Assembly (NCBI RefSeq): GCF_900188105.1
Contig: NZ_FZNP01000012.1
Location: forward strand, 62,001-126,000
Direction of reading: 5' to 3'
From: Actinomadura mexicana
GTDB lineage: Bacteria > Actinomycetota > Actinomycetes > Streptosporangiales > Streptosporangiaceae
DNA length: 64,000 nucleotides
This document shows positions 1-7,698 of this stretch, piece after piece. The position numbers and the translations under genes were made by a program. The first letter of the stretch is position 1. Each line of letters opens with the position of its first letter. The notes under the pieces are model-generated. The model was not told where the DNA came from, made no database searches, and saw only the letters and a program-made list of their open reading frames with translations.

Positions 1-77
1 CGCTCCTTGGCTGCTGAGAGAAACCTGATCAGCTTCCAGAGCGGACACAACGCCCGTCAACGGTGATTCTTAACAAA

Positions 78-1361
78 TCATCTGGGTCCCGCGATCCGGT
101 CGATGACCAGCGGGAGCGCGGGCACGGTGCCGCCTGCCCCGATGTCGAAGGCGCCGTCCAGAGCCTCCAGCGCGCGGCCGAACCTGGCCTCGTCGTCGGC
201 GTGCAGCGTCAGCAGCGGCCGGCCCGCCTCGACCGTGTCGCCCGGCTTCGCGTGGCAGATGACGCCCGCGCCGAACGAGACCGGGTCCTCCTTGCGGGCC
301 CGGCCGGCGCCGAGACGCCAGGCCGCGACGCCCACCCCGTAGGCGTCCAGCCTGGTCAGCACGCCCGAGGACGGGGCGGTGACCACGTGGGTCTCGCGGG
401 CGGCCGGCAGCGGCGCGCCGGGGTCGCCGCCCTGCGCGGTGATCATGCGCCGCCAGGCGTCCATGGCGGAGCCGTCCTTCAGCGCGTCGGCCGGGTCCCG
501 GCCGGAGATCCCGGCGGCGTCGAGCATCTCCCGCGCCAGCGTCAGCGTCAGCTCGACCACGTCGGGCGGGCCGCCCCCGGCGAGCACCTCGACCGACTCG
601 GCCACCTCGACGGCGTTGCCGACCGCGCTGCCGAGCGGACGGTCCATCGCGGTCAGCAGGGCGACCGTGCGCAGCCCGTGGTCGGCGCCGATCGCGACCA
701 TCGTCTCGGCCAGCTCCCGGGCCTGGTCCACCGTCTTCATGAACGCGCCCGAGCCGACCTTGACGTCCAGCACCAGCGCGCCCGTGCCCTCGGCGATCTT
801 CTTCGACATGATCGAGGAGGCGATCAGCGGGATCGACTCCACCGTGCCGGTCACGTCGCGCAGCGCGTAGAGCTTGCGGTCGGCCGGCGCGAGGCCGCCG
901 CCCGCCGCGCAGATGACCGCGCCGGCCGAGCGCAGCACGCCCAGCATCTCGGTGTTCGACAGCGACGCCCGCCAGCCCGGGATCGACTCCAGCTTGTCGA
1001 GCGTCCCGCCGGTGTGCCCGAGGCCGCGCCCCGACAGCTGCGGGACGGCCGCCCCGCACGCCGCCACCAGCGGCGCCAGCGGCAGGGTGATCTTGTCGCC
1101 GACGCCCCCGGTGGAGTGCTTGTCGGTGGTCGGACGGTCCAGCCCCGACCAGTCCATCCGCTCGCCGGACCGGATCATCGCCTCGGTCCACCGGGCCACC
1201 TCGGCCCGCGACATGCCGTTCAGCAGGATCGCCATCGCCAGGGCCGACATCTGCTCTTCGGCGATCACGCCCCGCGTGTAGGCGTCCACCGCCCAGTCGA
1301 TCTGGTCGGGGGTCAGCGTCCCGCCGTCCCGCTTGGCGCGGATGACATCGGTGGCGTCCAC
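78..1361 (-). CDS. deoA: Thymidine phosphorylase
   Basis: Pyrimidine-nucleoside phosphorylase that splits thymidine or deoxyuridine with phosphate into base and deoxyribose-1-phosphate in the cytoplasm. The 427-residue product has the usual family length. The phosphate-binding segment KHSTGGVGDKITLPLAPL is near residue 81, followed by the family signature SGRGLGHTGGTLDKLESI near residue 110. The GTG start has an AGAGGA box a few bases upstream. It is the last gene of a minus-strand operon running from the BMP lipoprotein through the ABC transporter and cytidine deaminase, 58 bp after cdd. Imported cytidine and thymidine would therefore be deaminated and phosphorolysed. A pyrimidine nucleoside phosphorylase (Pdp) of relaxed specificity cannot be excluded. 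Confidence 0.95.
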   Translation of the reverse strand: MDATDVIRAKRDGGTLTPDQIDWAVDAYTRGVIAEEQMSALAMAILLNGMSRAEVARWTEAMIRSGERMDWSGLDRPTTDKHSTGGVGDKITLPLAPLVAACGAAVPQLSGRGLGHTGGTLDKLESIPGWRASLSNTEMLGVLRSAGAVICAAGGGLAPADRKLYALRDVTGTVESIPLIASSIMSKKIAEGTGALVLDVKVGSGAFMKTVDQARELAETMVAIGADHGLRTVALLTAMDRPLGSAVGNAVEVAESVEVLAGGGPPDVVELTLTLAREMLDAAGISGRDPADALKDGSAMDAWRRMITAQGGDPGAPLPAARETHVVTAPSSGVLTRLDAYGVGVAAWRLGAGRARKEDPVSFGAGVICHAKPGDTVEAGRPLLTLHADDEARFGRALEALDGAFDIGAGGTVPALPLVIDRIAGPR

Positions 1362-1419
1362 GAGATCCTCTCAAGGGTCGAGCCGGGCCGGCCAGGGTGT
1401 GCCGGCCGGATTGTGCCGG

Positions 1420-1824
1420 TCAGGCCCGGTCCACGAGGTCGTCGGGACCGAACGCGTCCGGTAGGACGTTCGACATGGGCAGGATGCCGCGCGTCGTCTC
1501 CAGCAGCATCGGGGCGCCGCCGTGCTCCCACAGCAGCTGCCGGCAGCGGCCGCACGGCATCAGCGGGTTCCCGTGCCGGTCGACCACCGCCATGGCGACC
1601 AGCCGGGGCCGCTCGGACTTGCCTGGCCCGTGCAGCGCCGACACGACGGCGCATTCCGCGCACAGGCCGACGCCGTACGAGGCGTTCTCCACGTTGCATC
1701 CGGTGATCACCCGGCCGTCGTCCACCAGCGCGGCGGCACCGACCGGGAACCCGGAGTACGGGCAGTACGCACGCCCCATCGCCTCCCGCGCCGCAGCACG
1801 AAGAGCAGGCCAATCAATCTCCAT
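1420..1824 (-). CDS. cdd: Cytidine deaminase
   Basis: Zinc-dependent hydrolytic deaminase converting cytidine or deoxycytidine to uridine or deoxyuridine. At 134 residues it has the size of the small tetrameric class. The substrate and zinc-site segment CNVENASYGVGLCAECAVV carries the Cys-Ala-Glu motif with the proton-shuttle Glu, and PCGRCRQ supplies the other two zinc cysteines. The ATG start at MEIDW follows an AAGGTAGGG-like box. It lies between the second permease and deoA on the same strand, so it supplies uridine/deoxyuridine to the downstream phosphorylase. Confidence 0.96.
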   Translation of the reverse strand: MEIDWPALRAAAREAMGRAYCPYSGFPVGAAALVDDGRVITGCNVENASYGVGLCAECAVVSALHGPGKSERPRLVAMAVVDRHGNPLMPCGRCRQLLWEHGGAPMLLETTRGILPMSNVLPDAFGPDDLVDRA

Positions 1825-1834
1825 AAGGCCCTAC

Positions 1835-1871
1835 CTTTCTGGGGGGACGACCCCCCAAACCCCCCGGAAAG
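1835..1871 (-). promoter_or_regulatory. Intergenic G/C hairpin with two alternative pairings
   Basis: Between the second permease and cdd lie one run of six G and two runs of six C (plus-strand view). GGGGGG at 1841-1846 can pair with CCCCCC at 1851-1856, giving a short acga loop. Alternatively it pairs with CCCCCC at 1860-1865, where flanking CTTTC and GAAAG extend the stem. The structure sits about 10-45 nt upstream of the cdd start, so it could act as a partial terminator or an mRNA processing/stability element. Function is inferred only from the pairing. Confidence 0.4.
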
Positions 1872-1911
1872 AGCAGCTGACCGGCGTCCTCCGCTTCGCT
1901 CCGGCCGCCGG

Positions 1912-3270
1912 TCAGCGTGCCTCACCGCGCCGGTAGCTCAGCCCGTTGGCGGCGGGCATGCGGAGGCGCTGGCTGGCCAGGGCCAGGACGAGCAGCGTCG
2001 TCAGGTGCGGGGTGAAGGAGACCAGTTCGCCGGGGACGATGTCGCTCAGCAGGAACCACGAGAGCAGCGCGGCGGCCGCGACGAGCGACAGTGCCGAGCC
2101 GACGATCGCGGCCCGCATGTCGCGGCGGTGCGCCACGTCCAGCGCCGCCTGCGAGGCCAGCCGGTTCGCGCGGACGCCCTGCCAGACCGCCACGCCGATC
2201 AGCAGGATCGCCACGAACAGCAGCAGCGCGTGCACCGCCTGGCCGCCGCCGCGCACGTTCATCGCGTCGGTGTAGCCGAACAGCAGCGAGCCCGCGGCGA
2301 GGCCGCCCGGACGCCAGTTGCCGAAGATCATGGCGGCGAGGCCGATGAACCCGCGGCCGTTGGTCTGGCCGTCCTGGTAGAACGGCGCGGCGACGGTGAC
2401 GAGGAACGCGCCCGCCAGGCCCGCGAAGCCGCCCGAGATCATCACGGCCGCGTACTTCATCCGGTAGACCTGCACGCCGAGCGACTCGGCCGCGTACGGG
2501 TCCTCGCCGCACGAGCGGATCCGCAGCCCGAACGCCGTCCGCCACAGCACGAAGAAGCTGGCCGGGACGAGCAGCAGCGCCACCAGCGTCAGCAGCGACA
2601 TGTCGCTGGTCAGGCCGCGCACGATGCCCGCGATGTCCGACACCAGGAACCAGTGGTGCTTCTCCAGCGAGCCGAGCCAGTCGGGGCTCTGCCAGCCGCC
2701 GATCCTGCCGCCGGACAGCACCGGCATGGTCAGCGTCTGGACCGGATCGACGGGGGGCGACTGCCGGGGGCCGCCGCCGAGCGCCTTCGCCTCCCCCTTG
2801 TCGAAGATCAGCCCGGCGAGGAACTGGGTGAGCCCCAGCCCGAGGATGTTGATCGCTACGCCGGACACGATGTGGTCGACGCCGAACGACACGGTCGCGA
2901 CGGCGTGCAGCAGCCCGGCGAGCGCGCCGCCGATGATCCCGGCGAGGACGCCGATCCACGGGCCCCACTGGTAGCCGGCCCAGGCGCCCGTCCAGGTGCC
3001 GAGGATCATCATGCCCTCAAGGCCGATGTTGATCACGCCGGACCGCTCGGACCACAGCCCGCCGAGCCCGGCCAGGAAGATCGGCACGGCGAGGCGCAGC
3101 GCGGCGCTGACCGTCCCGCTGGAGGTCACCGGGTCGGCGTCGTCGATCACCCGGACCAGCGACAGCAGCACCAGCATGCCGGACGCGATGAGCAGGTGGT
3201 GCGGCCAGCGCAGCCGGCGCCTGCCGCCCGCGGCCTTCCTGGCGGGGGCCGTCTCGGTGGCGGTGCTCAT
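1912..3270 (-). CDS. ABC transporter permease, nucleoside/BMP type (second permease)
   Basis: Inner-membrane permease of the BPD_transp_2 family, 452 residues. After a short basic N-terminus come multiple hydrophobic helices with the family landmark SGVINIGLEGMMILG near residue 90 and the EAA-like loop GEDPYAAESLGVQVYRMKY near residue 285, which contacts the ATPase. Its ATG overlaps the stop of the upstream permease by 4 bp (ATGA), indicating translational coupling. Together with the first permease, the double-NBD ATPase and the BMP lipoprotein it forms a complete nucleoside importer. Confidence 0.93.
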   Translation of the reverse strand: MSTATETAPARKAAGGRRRLRWPHHLLIASGMLVLLSLVRVIDDADPVTSSGTVSAALRLAVPIFLAGLGGLWSERSGVINIGLEGMMILGTWTGAWAGYQWGPWIGVLAGIIGGALAGLLHAVATVSFGVDHIVSGVAINILGLGLTQFLAGLIFDKGEAKALGGGPRQSPPVDPVQTLTMPVLSGGRIGGWQSPDWLGSLEKHHWFLVSDIAGIVRGLTSDMSLLTLVALLLVPASFFVLWRTAFGLRIRSCGEDPYAAESLGVQVYRMKYAAVMISGGFAGLAGAFLVTVAAPFYQDGQTNGRGFIGLAAMIFGNWRPGGLAAGSLLFGYTDAMNVRGGGQAVHALLLFVAILLIGVAVWQGVRANRLASQAALDVAHRRDMRAAIVGSALSLVAAAALLSWFLLSDIVPGELVSFTPHLTTLLVLALASQRLRMPAANGLSYRRGEAR

Positions 3271-4667
3271 GAGGCACTCCCAGCGGCCTCGCGGGCCAGG
3301 TCGTGGCCGGTGGCCAGCTCGGCGGCGACGGCCCGCTGCTGCAGCCGGATCTCCCAGCGCCGGACGAGCTCGTACACGATGACGACGGTCAGCACGACCA
3401 CGCCCTGCATGACGCCGACGATCTCCTTCGGGACGTCGACCTCCTGGAGGACGTCGGAGGTCTGGTCGAGGAACGCGAACAGCAGCGCGGCGAGCGCGAT
3501 GCCGGCCGGATGGTTGCGGCCGAGCAGCGCGACCGTGATGCCGGTGAAGCCGAGGCCCGCCGGGAAGTTCAGCGAGTACTCGTAGGACGCGCCGAGCAGC
3601 TCCGGCATGCCGATCAGGCCCGCCACCACGCCGGACGCGATCATCGTGTAGACGATCATGCGGCGGGCGTTGACGCCGCTGGCCTGCGCCGCCGACGGCG
3701 ACAGGCCCGACACCTTCAGGTCGAACCCGAACCGCGTGTGGTTGATGACGACCCAGAACACGACGCCGACCAGGATCGCCAGCGGCAGCAGCCCGTACAC
3801 GTCGCCCGGCAGGTCGATGCCGATCGAGGACAGGAAGCCGTTCAGGCCGCCGACCCGCCCCGACTCGGAGATCTGCGGCGTGGCGACGTTGTTGCTGTCC
3901 GGCCGCACCTCGGCGAGCCGCTTGTCGTTCAGCAGGTAGGCGATCAGGCCGGTCGCGATCGCGTTCAGCATGATCGTGGACAGCACCTCGCTGACCCCGC
4001 GGGTCACCTTCAGCACGCCCGCGATCGCGGCCCAGAGCCCGCCGACCACCATCGCCGCGATGATCACCAGCATCTGGCCGAAGGGGGCGGGCAGCGCCAC
4101 CGCCCCGCCGAGCGCGGCGGCGAGGAACGCGGCGAGCCGGTACTGGCCGTCCACGCCGATGTTCAGCAGCGCCATCCGGAAGCCGATCGCCACGGCCACG
4201 GCCGACAGGTAGTAGCGGGTGGCGCGGTTGAGGATGTCGACGATCGAGTTCTCGGTCGTGCCGTAGTCGACCATGCTCTGGATCGAGCTGACCGGGTCGG
4301 CGCCGGTGATCCGCAGCAGGATCATCGTGATGCCGAGGGAGATCAGCAGCGCCAGCACCGGCGCGCCGATCTTCAGCCCGAGACCCCGCGGGCCGAGGCC
4401 GCGCAGCATCGCCTTCCACGAGGGCACCGTCTCCGGCTCCACCGGACCTGACGGCTCCGGACCGGACGCCTTCGCGTCGGACGGCCCGGTGCCGGAGGTC
4501 TGGCCCGGTCGCGGGGCGGGGACGTCGGCCGGCCGCTTCGCTGTCCCGGACTCACCGCCCGCGGGCTTCCCGTCCGACGGCGTCGTGCCCGACGGCTCGT
4601 CCCCCGGCGGCCTCCCGCCCCCGGGCTCCTCGCCCGCCGGGGTCGGGTCCTTGCGCTCGTCGCTCAT
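3267..4667 (-). CDS. ABC transporter permease, nucleoside/BMP type (first permease)
   Basis: BPD_transp_2-type membrane permease, 466 residues. The first roughly 95 residues are unusually hydrophilic (Gly, Pro, Asp, Ser rich) before the first helix, APVLALLISLGITMILL. The core contains ALLNIGVDGQYRLAAF, the counterpart of the NIGLEG landmark in the partner permease, and a coupling loop around GFDLKVSGLSPSAAQASGV. It overlaps the ATPase gene upstream by 4 bp and the second permease downstream by 4 bp. The long disordered extension is a lineage embellishment; its role is unknown. Confidence 0.92.
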   Translation of the reverse strand: MSDERKDPTPAGEEPGGGRPPGDEPSGTTPSDGKPAGGESGTAKRPADVPAPRPGQTSGTGPSDAKASGPEPSGPVEPETVPSWKAMLRGLGPRGLGLKIGAPVLALLISLGITMILLRITGADPVSSIQSMVDYGTTENSIVDILNRATRYYLSAVAVAIGFRMALLNIGVDGQYRLAAFLAAALGGAVALPAPFGQMLVIIAAMVVGGLWAAIAGVLKVTRGVSEVLSTIMLNAIATGLIAYLLNDKRLAEVRPDSNNVATPQISESGRVGGLNGFLSSIGIDLPGDVYGLLPLAILVGVVFWVVINHTRFGFDLKVSGLSPSAAQASGVNARRMIVYTMIASGVVAGLIGMPELLGASYEYSLNFPAGLGFTGITVALLGRNHPAGIALAALLFAFLDQTSDVLQEVDVPKEIVGVMQGVVVLTVVIVYELVRRWEIRLQQRAVAAELATGHDLAREAAGSAS

Positions 4668-6202
4668 GCGGGCGCTCCGGCGCCGGTCATGGCGGAGCCG
4701 AGCTCCTCGGGGGTGACGGTCCGCGGATCGACCTCCGCGACCAGCCGTCCCCGCAGGATCACGTGCAGGGTGTCGGACATTCCGATGAGTTCCTCAAGAT
4801 CGGCGCTGATCAGCAGCACGGCCAGCCCGTCCGCGCGGGCCTGCCGCAGGTACTCCCAGATGGCGGCCTGGGCGCCGACGTCGATACCGCGCGTCGGGTG
4901 CGCCGCGATCAGCAGCCGCGGGTCGCCGGACATCTCCCGCCCGACGATGAGCTTCTGCTGGTTGCCGCCCGACAGCGCGGCGGCGGGCACGTCGATCCCC
5001 GGCGTCCGCACGTCGTAGGCCTGGACGATCCGGGTGGTGTCGCGGCGGGCGCCGCGCCGGTCGACCCACGGGCCGCGCACGTTCGGGCGCCGGGTCTGGT
5101 GGCCCAGCATGCGGTTCTCCCAGAGGGTCCCCTCCAGGACGAGCCCGTGCCGGTGCCGGTCCTCGGGGATGTAGGCGATGCCGGCCTCGCGGCGCCGCCG
5201 CGTCGCCCACGAGGTGATGTCCTCGCCGCCGTGGCCGATGGTCCCGGCGTCGGCGCGGCGGATCCCCATGATCGCCTCGATGAGCTCGGTCTGCCCGTTG
5301 CCCTCGACGCCGGCCAGCCCGACGATCTCGCCGCGGCGGATGCGCAGCGACACCCCGTCCACCACGGGACGGCCCTCGGGGGTCAGCACGGTGAGCCCGG
5401 CCACGTCCAGCTGGACGTCCTCGGTGACGGTCGACTCGCGCAGCTCCGGGGTGGGCAGTTCGGACCCGACCATCAGCTCGGCCAGCCGCCGGGACGTCAC
5501 CTCCCGCGGATCGAGCCGGGTCGCGACCGTCGTACCGCGCCGGATCACCGAGATCGTGTCGGCGACGGTCAGCACCTCGTCCAGCTTGTGGGAGATGAAC
5601 AGCACGGTCAGCCCCTCGGCGCGCAGCTCGCGCAGGTTGCCGAACAGCTCCTCGACCTCCTGCGGGACGAGCACCGCGGTCGGCTCGTCCAGGATGAGCA
5701 CCCGGGCGCCGCGGTAGAGCACCTTGAGGATCTCCACGCGCTGCCGCTCGCCGACGCCGAGCGTCTCGACCAGCACGTCGGGGTCGACGCGCAGCCCGTA
5801 CGCCTCCGACATCTCCTCGATCTTGGCGCGCGCGGCGGCGAAGTCGACCTGGCCGCGCCGCCGGCCCCTGGCGCGGGGCTCGGCGCCGAGGATCACGTTC
5901 TCCAGCACGGTGAGGTTGTCGGCCAGCTTGAAGTGCTGGTGCACCATGCCGATGCCGCGGGCGATCGCGTCGGCGGGCGTCCGGAAGGCCATCTGCTCGC
6001 CGTCGACCTCGATGGCGCCCTCGTCCGGCCGCTGCATCCCGTAGAGGATCTTCATCAGCGTGGACTTGCCGGCGCCGTTCTCACCGCAGAGCGCGTGCAC
6101 CTCGCCGCGCTCGATGGTGAGGTTGATGTCGCGGTTGGCCACCACTCCGGGGAACCGCTTGGTGATCGATGTCAGCCGCACGGCCGGCACCTGGTCAGGC
6201 AC
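4664..6202 (-). CDS. ABC transporter ATP-binding protein, double NBD, nucleoside/BMP importer
   Basis: Fused tandem ATPase of 512 residues energising the two adjacent permeases. The first domain has Walker A GENGAGKST near residue 40, signature LGVGERQRVEIL and Walker B LILDEPTAVL. The second domain has a degenerate P-loop, GVEGNGQTEL, without the Lys. It also has the signature LSGGNQQKLIVGREMS and HPTRGIDVGA in place of a normal Walker B. This asymmetry is typical of the RbsA/YufO group, in which only one site hydrolyses efficiently. It is followed by a 4-bp overlap with the first permease gene and preceded by a hairpin-rich gap of 165 bp after the lipoprotein gene. Confidence 0.95.
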   Translation of the reverse strand: MPDQVPAVRLTSITKRFPGVVANRDINLTIERGEVHALCGENGAGKSTLMKILYGMQRPDEGAIEVDGEQMAFRTPADAIARGIGMVHQHFKLADNLTVLENVILGAEPRARGRRRGQVDFAAARAKIEEMSEAYGLRVDPDVLVETLGVGERQRVEILKVLYRGARVLILDEPTAVLVPQEVEELFGNLRELRAEGLTVLFISHKLDEVLTVADTISVIRRGTTVATRLDPREVTSRRLAELMVGSELPTPELRESTVTEDVQLDVAGLTVLTPEGRPVVDGVSLRIRRGEIVGLAGVEGNGQTELIEAIMGIRRADAGTIGHGGEDITSWATRRRREAGIAYIPEDRHRHGLVLEGTLWENRMLGHQTRRPNVRGPWVDRRGARRDTTRIVQAYDVRTPGIDVPAAALSGGNQQKLIVGREMSGDPRLLIAAHPTRGIDVGAQAAIWEYLRQARADGLAVLLISADLEELIGMSDTLHVILRGRLVAEVDPRTVTPEELGSAMTGAGAPA

Positions 6203-6367
6203 GAGTGCCCCTCCTCCTGCCTAGAACGTGAGCGAGGACGTGGACCGGGAGAACGCGCCGCCGCACCGGGCGCCGCCTCGCAGCGGTACCCGGTGCGGCG
6301 CTCGCGGCCGGCGGAACCGGCCGGCACGTCGCCGCACGGGCGCGGAGTCCCGTGCCCGGCCGCGGCG
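6203..6367 (-). promoter_or_regulatory. Hairpin-rich spacer between lipoprotein and ATPase genes
   Basis: This 165-bp gap is the only sizeable break in the uptake operon. It holds an outer stem of 12 bp (CGCCGCACCGGG at 6259-6270 with its complement at 6289-6300), a small GCCGG/CCGGC stem near 6307-6325, and GCACGGG/CCCGTGC at 6334-6340/6349-6355. Such structures commonly attenuate transcription or protect the 3' end of the lipoprotein message so that the binding protein is made in excess over the membrane parts. That role is inference; only the inverted repeats are seen. Confidence 0.5.
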
Positions 6368-7426
6368 TCACGCCTTGGTCGGAACCGTGATCTTGCCGCT
6401 GACGATGTCGGCCTTCAGCTCGTCCAGCTTGGCCTTGATGTCGTCGACCTTGCCGCCGGAGGTGGCGTAGCCGATGCCGTCGTTGCCCAGGTTGTACTGC
6501 GTGGTGCCGGCCTTGAAGGTGCCCTTGGCGACGCTCTCCACGAAGTTGTAGACCGCGACGTCCACGTGCTTCTCCATGGACGTCAGGATCTGCTCCTTCA
6601 CCCCGGCGACCGCGGGCTGGTTGTACTGGTCGGAGTCGACGCCGATCGCCCACTTCTTGGCCGCGCCGACCGTCTTGATGACGCCGATGCCCGCGCCGCC
6701 GGCCGCGTGGTAGATCACGTCGGCGTTCTCGTCGAGCTGGCCCTTGGCCGCCTCGTTTCCGAGGCCGGCGTCCTTGAAGCCGTTGAAGTTCGGGGGCTGC
6801 GTGAGGTACTTGGCGGGGAGAACCTTGATGCCCGGCTTGGCCTTCTTCGCGCCCGCCTGGTACCCGGCGAAGAACTTGTTGATCAGCGGGACGTTGACGC
6901 CGCCGATGAACCCGATCGTGCCGGTCTTGGACTTCAGCGCGGCCGCGGCGCCCACGAGGTAGGACCCCTGCTCCTCGGAGAAGCAGGCGCCGCTGACGTT
7001 CGCGCCCTCGACCTTGCACTGGTCGGCGTCGACGACGAGGAACTTGGTGTTCGGGAAGTCCTTGGCGACCTTGTTGATCGAGGCCGTGTAGGCGAAGCCG
7101 ACGCCGATGACCGGGTTGTAGCCCTTGTTGGCCAGCAGCCGCAGGCGCGACTCCTTGTCGGAGTCCGGCTCGTCCGGCTTGGCGGAGATCTCCTCGGTCT
7201 TGACGTCCAGGTCCTTCTTGGCCTTGTCGAGGCCCGCGGCCGCCGAGTCGTTGAAGGACTGGTCACCGCGGCCGCCGATGTCGAAGGCCAGACCGATCTT
7301 GAGGGTCTTCTTGCCGTCGTCGCCGCCGTCACCGCTGTCGGCCTTCTTGCCACCGCACGCGGAAGCGCTGAGCGTCAGCGCCGCACCCGTCACGGTGACG
7401 AGCGTTATCTTCAGTCCACGGCGCAA
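6368..7426 (-). CDS. BMP family ABC transporter substrate-binding lipoprotein
   Basis: Extracellular nucleoside-binding lipoprotein of the Bmp/PnrA family, 352 residues. The TTG start at 7426 is chosen because GGAAGGAG lies 7 bases upstream and the protein then begins with a compact signal peptide MRRGLKITLVTVTGA. This leads directly to the lipobox LSASAC. An in-frame start 17 codons earlier has no comparable ribosome binding site. Family motifs are the N-terminal GLAFDIGGRGDQSFNDSA and the central segment IGFIGGVNVPLINKF. It heads the operon of ATPase, two permeases, cdd and deoA; this context indicates pyrimidine nucleosides as cargo, while the protein family itself also binds purine nucleosides. 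Confidence 0.94.
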   Translation of the reverse strand: MRRGLKITLVTVTGAALTLSASACGGKKADSGDGGDDGKKTLKIGLAFDIGGRGDQSFNDSAAAGLDKAKKDLDVKTEEISAKPDEPDSDKESRLRLLANKGYNPVIGVGFAYTASINKVAKDFPNTKFLVVDADQCKVEGANVSGACFSEEQGSYLVGAAAALKSKTGTIGFIGGVNVPLINKFFAGYQAGAKKAKPGIKVLPAKYLTQPPNFNGFKDAGLGNEAAKGQLDENADVIYHAAGGAGIGVIKTVGAAKKWAIGVDSDQYNQPAVAGVKEQILTSMEKHVDVAVYNFVESVAKGTFKAGTTQYNLGNDGIGYATSGGKVDDIKAKLDELKADIVSGKITVPTKA

Positions 7427-7458
7427 GGTAGCGCTCCTTCCGTTCCCCACCCACGGTC

Positions 7459-7479
7459 CGGTGACCGATCCGGTCACCG
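7459..7479 (-). promoter_or_regulatory. Perfect 9-bp inverted repeat upstream of the nucleoside uptake operon
   Basis: CGGTGACCG and CGGTCACCG flank a 3-bp spacer, giving a 21-bp near-continuous palindrome about 33 bp upstream of the TTG start of the lipoprotein gene. Its size, symmetry and position fit an operator for a dimeric repressor (GntR- or LacI-like), although it could also form a hairpin in the 5' leader. No regulator gene is adjacent, so the binding protein would be encoded elsewhere. Confidence 0.45.
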
Positions 7480-7574
7480 AAATCGTTGGGACGCTACCTC
7501 GCTAATGAGGGCAAACTTCCCGCTTGCACGGTTTCGCAACAGGTCCGTTACCAATGCGTAGGCATATCGCCACA

Positions 7575-7603
7575 GGTCAGCGCCGCCATAGACGGCGCTG
7601 ACC
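7575..7603 (-). terminator. Terminator-like hairpin after the M20 hydrolase gene
   Basis: GGTCAGCGCCG at 7575-7585 is perfectly complementary to CGGCGCTGACC at 7593-7603, with a 7-nt loop. It lies about 96 nt past the stop of the M20 amidohydrolase and upstream of the nucleoside operon. There is no U-run, as is usual in high-GC actinobacteria. It could equally insulate the downstream operon. Confidence 0.55.
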
Positions 7604-7698
7604 GGCACGCGAGCCCTCGTGCGCGGGCGTCCGGGAGGACGGAAGGCGGCAGGCCGGGTGATCACCCCTGGTGATCAAGCCCGGTCGGCGAAGGGGGT

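Noticed and set aside
1522..3585. Long plus-strand open frame of 687 codons
   Set aside because: It lies antisense to cdd and the second permease, is rich in Arg/Gln/His/Pro from antisense GC codons, and has no motif or ribosome binding site.
7424..7477. Upstream in-frame start for the BMP lipoprotein
   Set aside because: It would add 17 polar residues before the signal peptide and overlap the palindrome, while the TTG at 7426 has a strong ribosome binding site.
4763..7561. Plus-strand open frame of 932 codons
   Set aside because: Shadow of the ABC ATPase and BMP lipoprotein genes; composition is that of reverse-complemented high-GC coding sequence.
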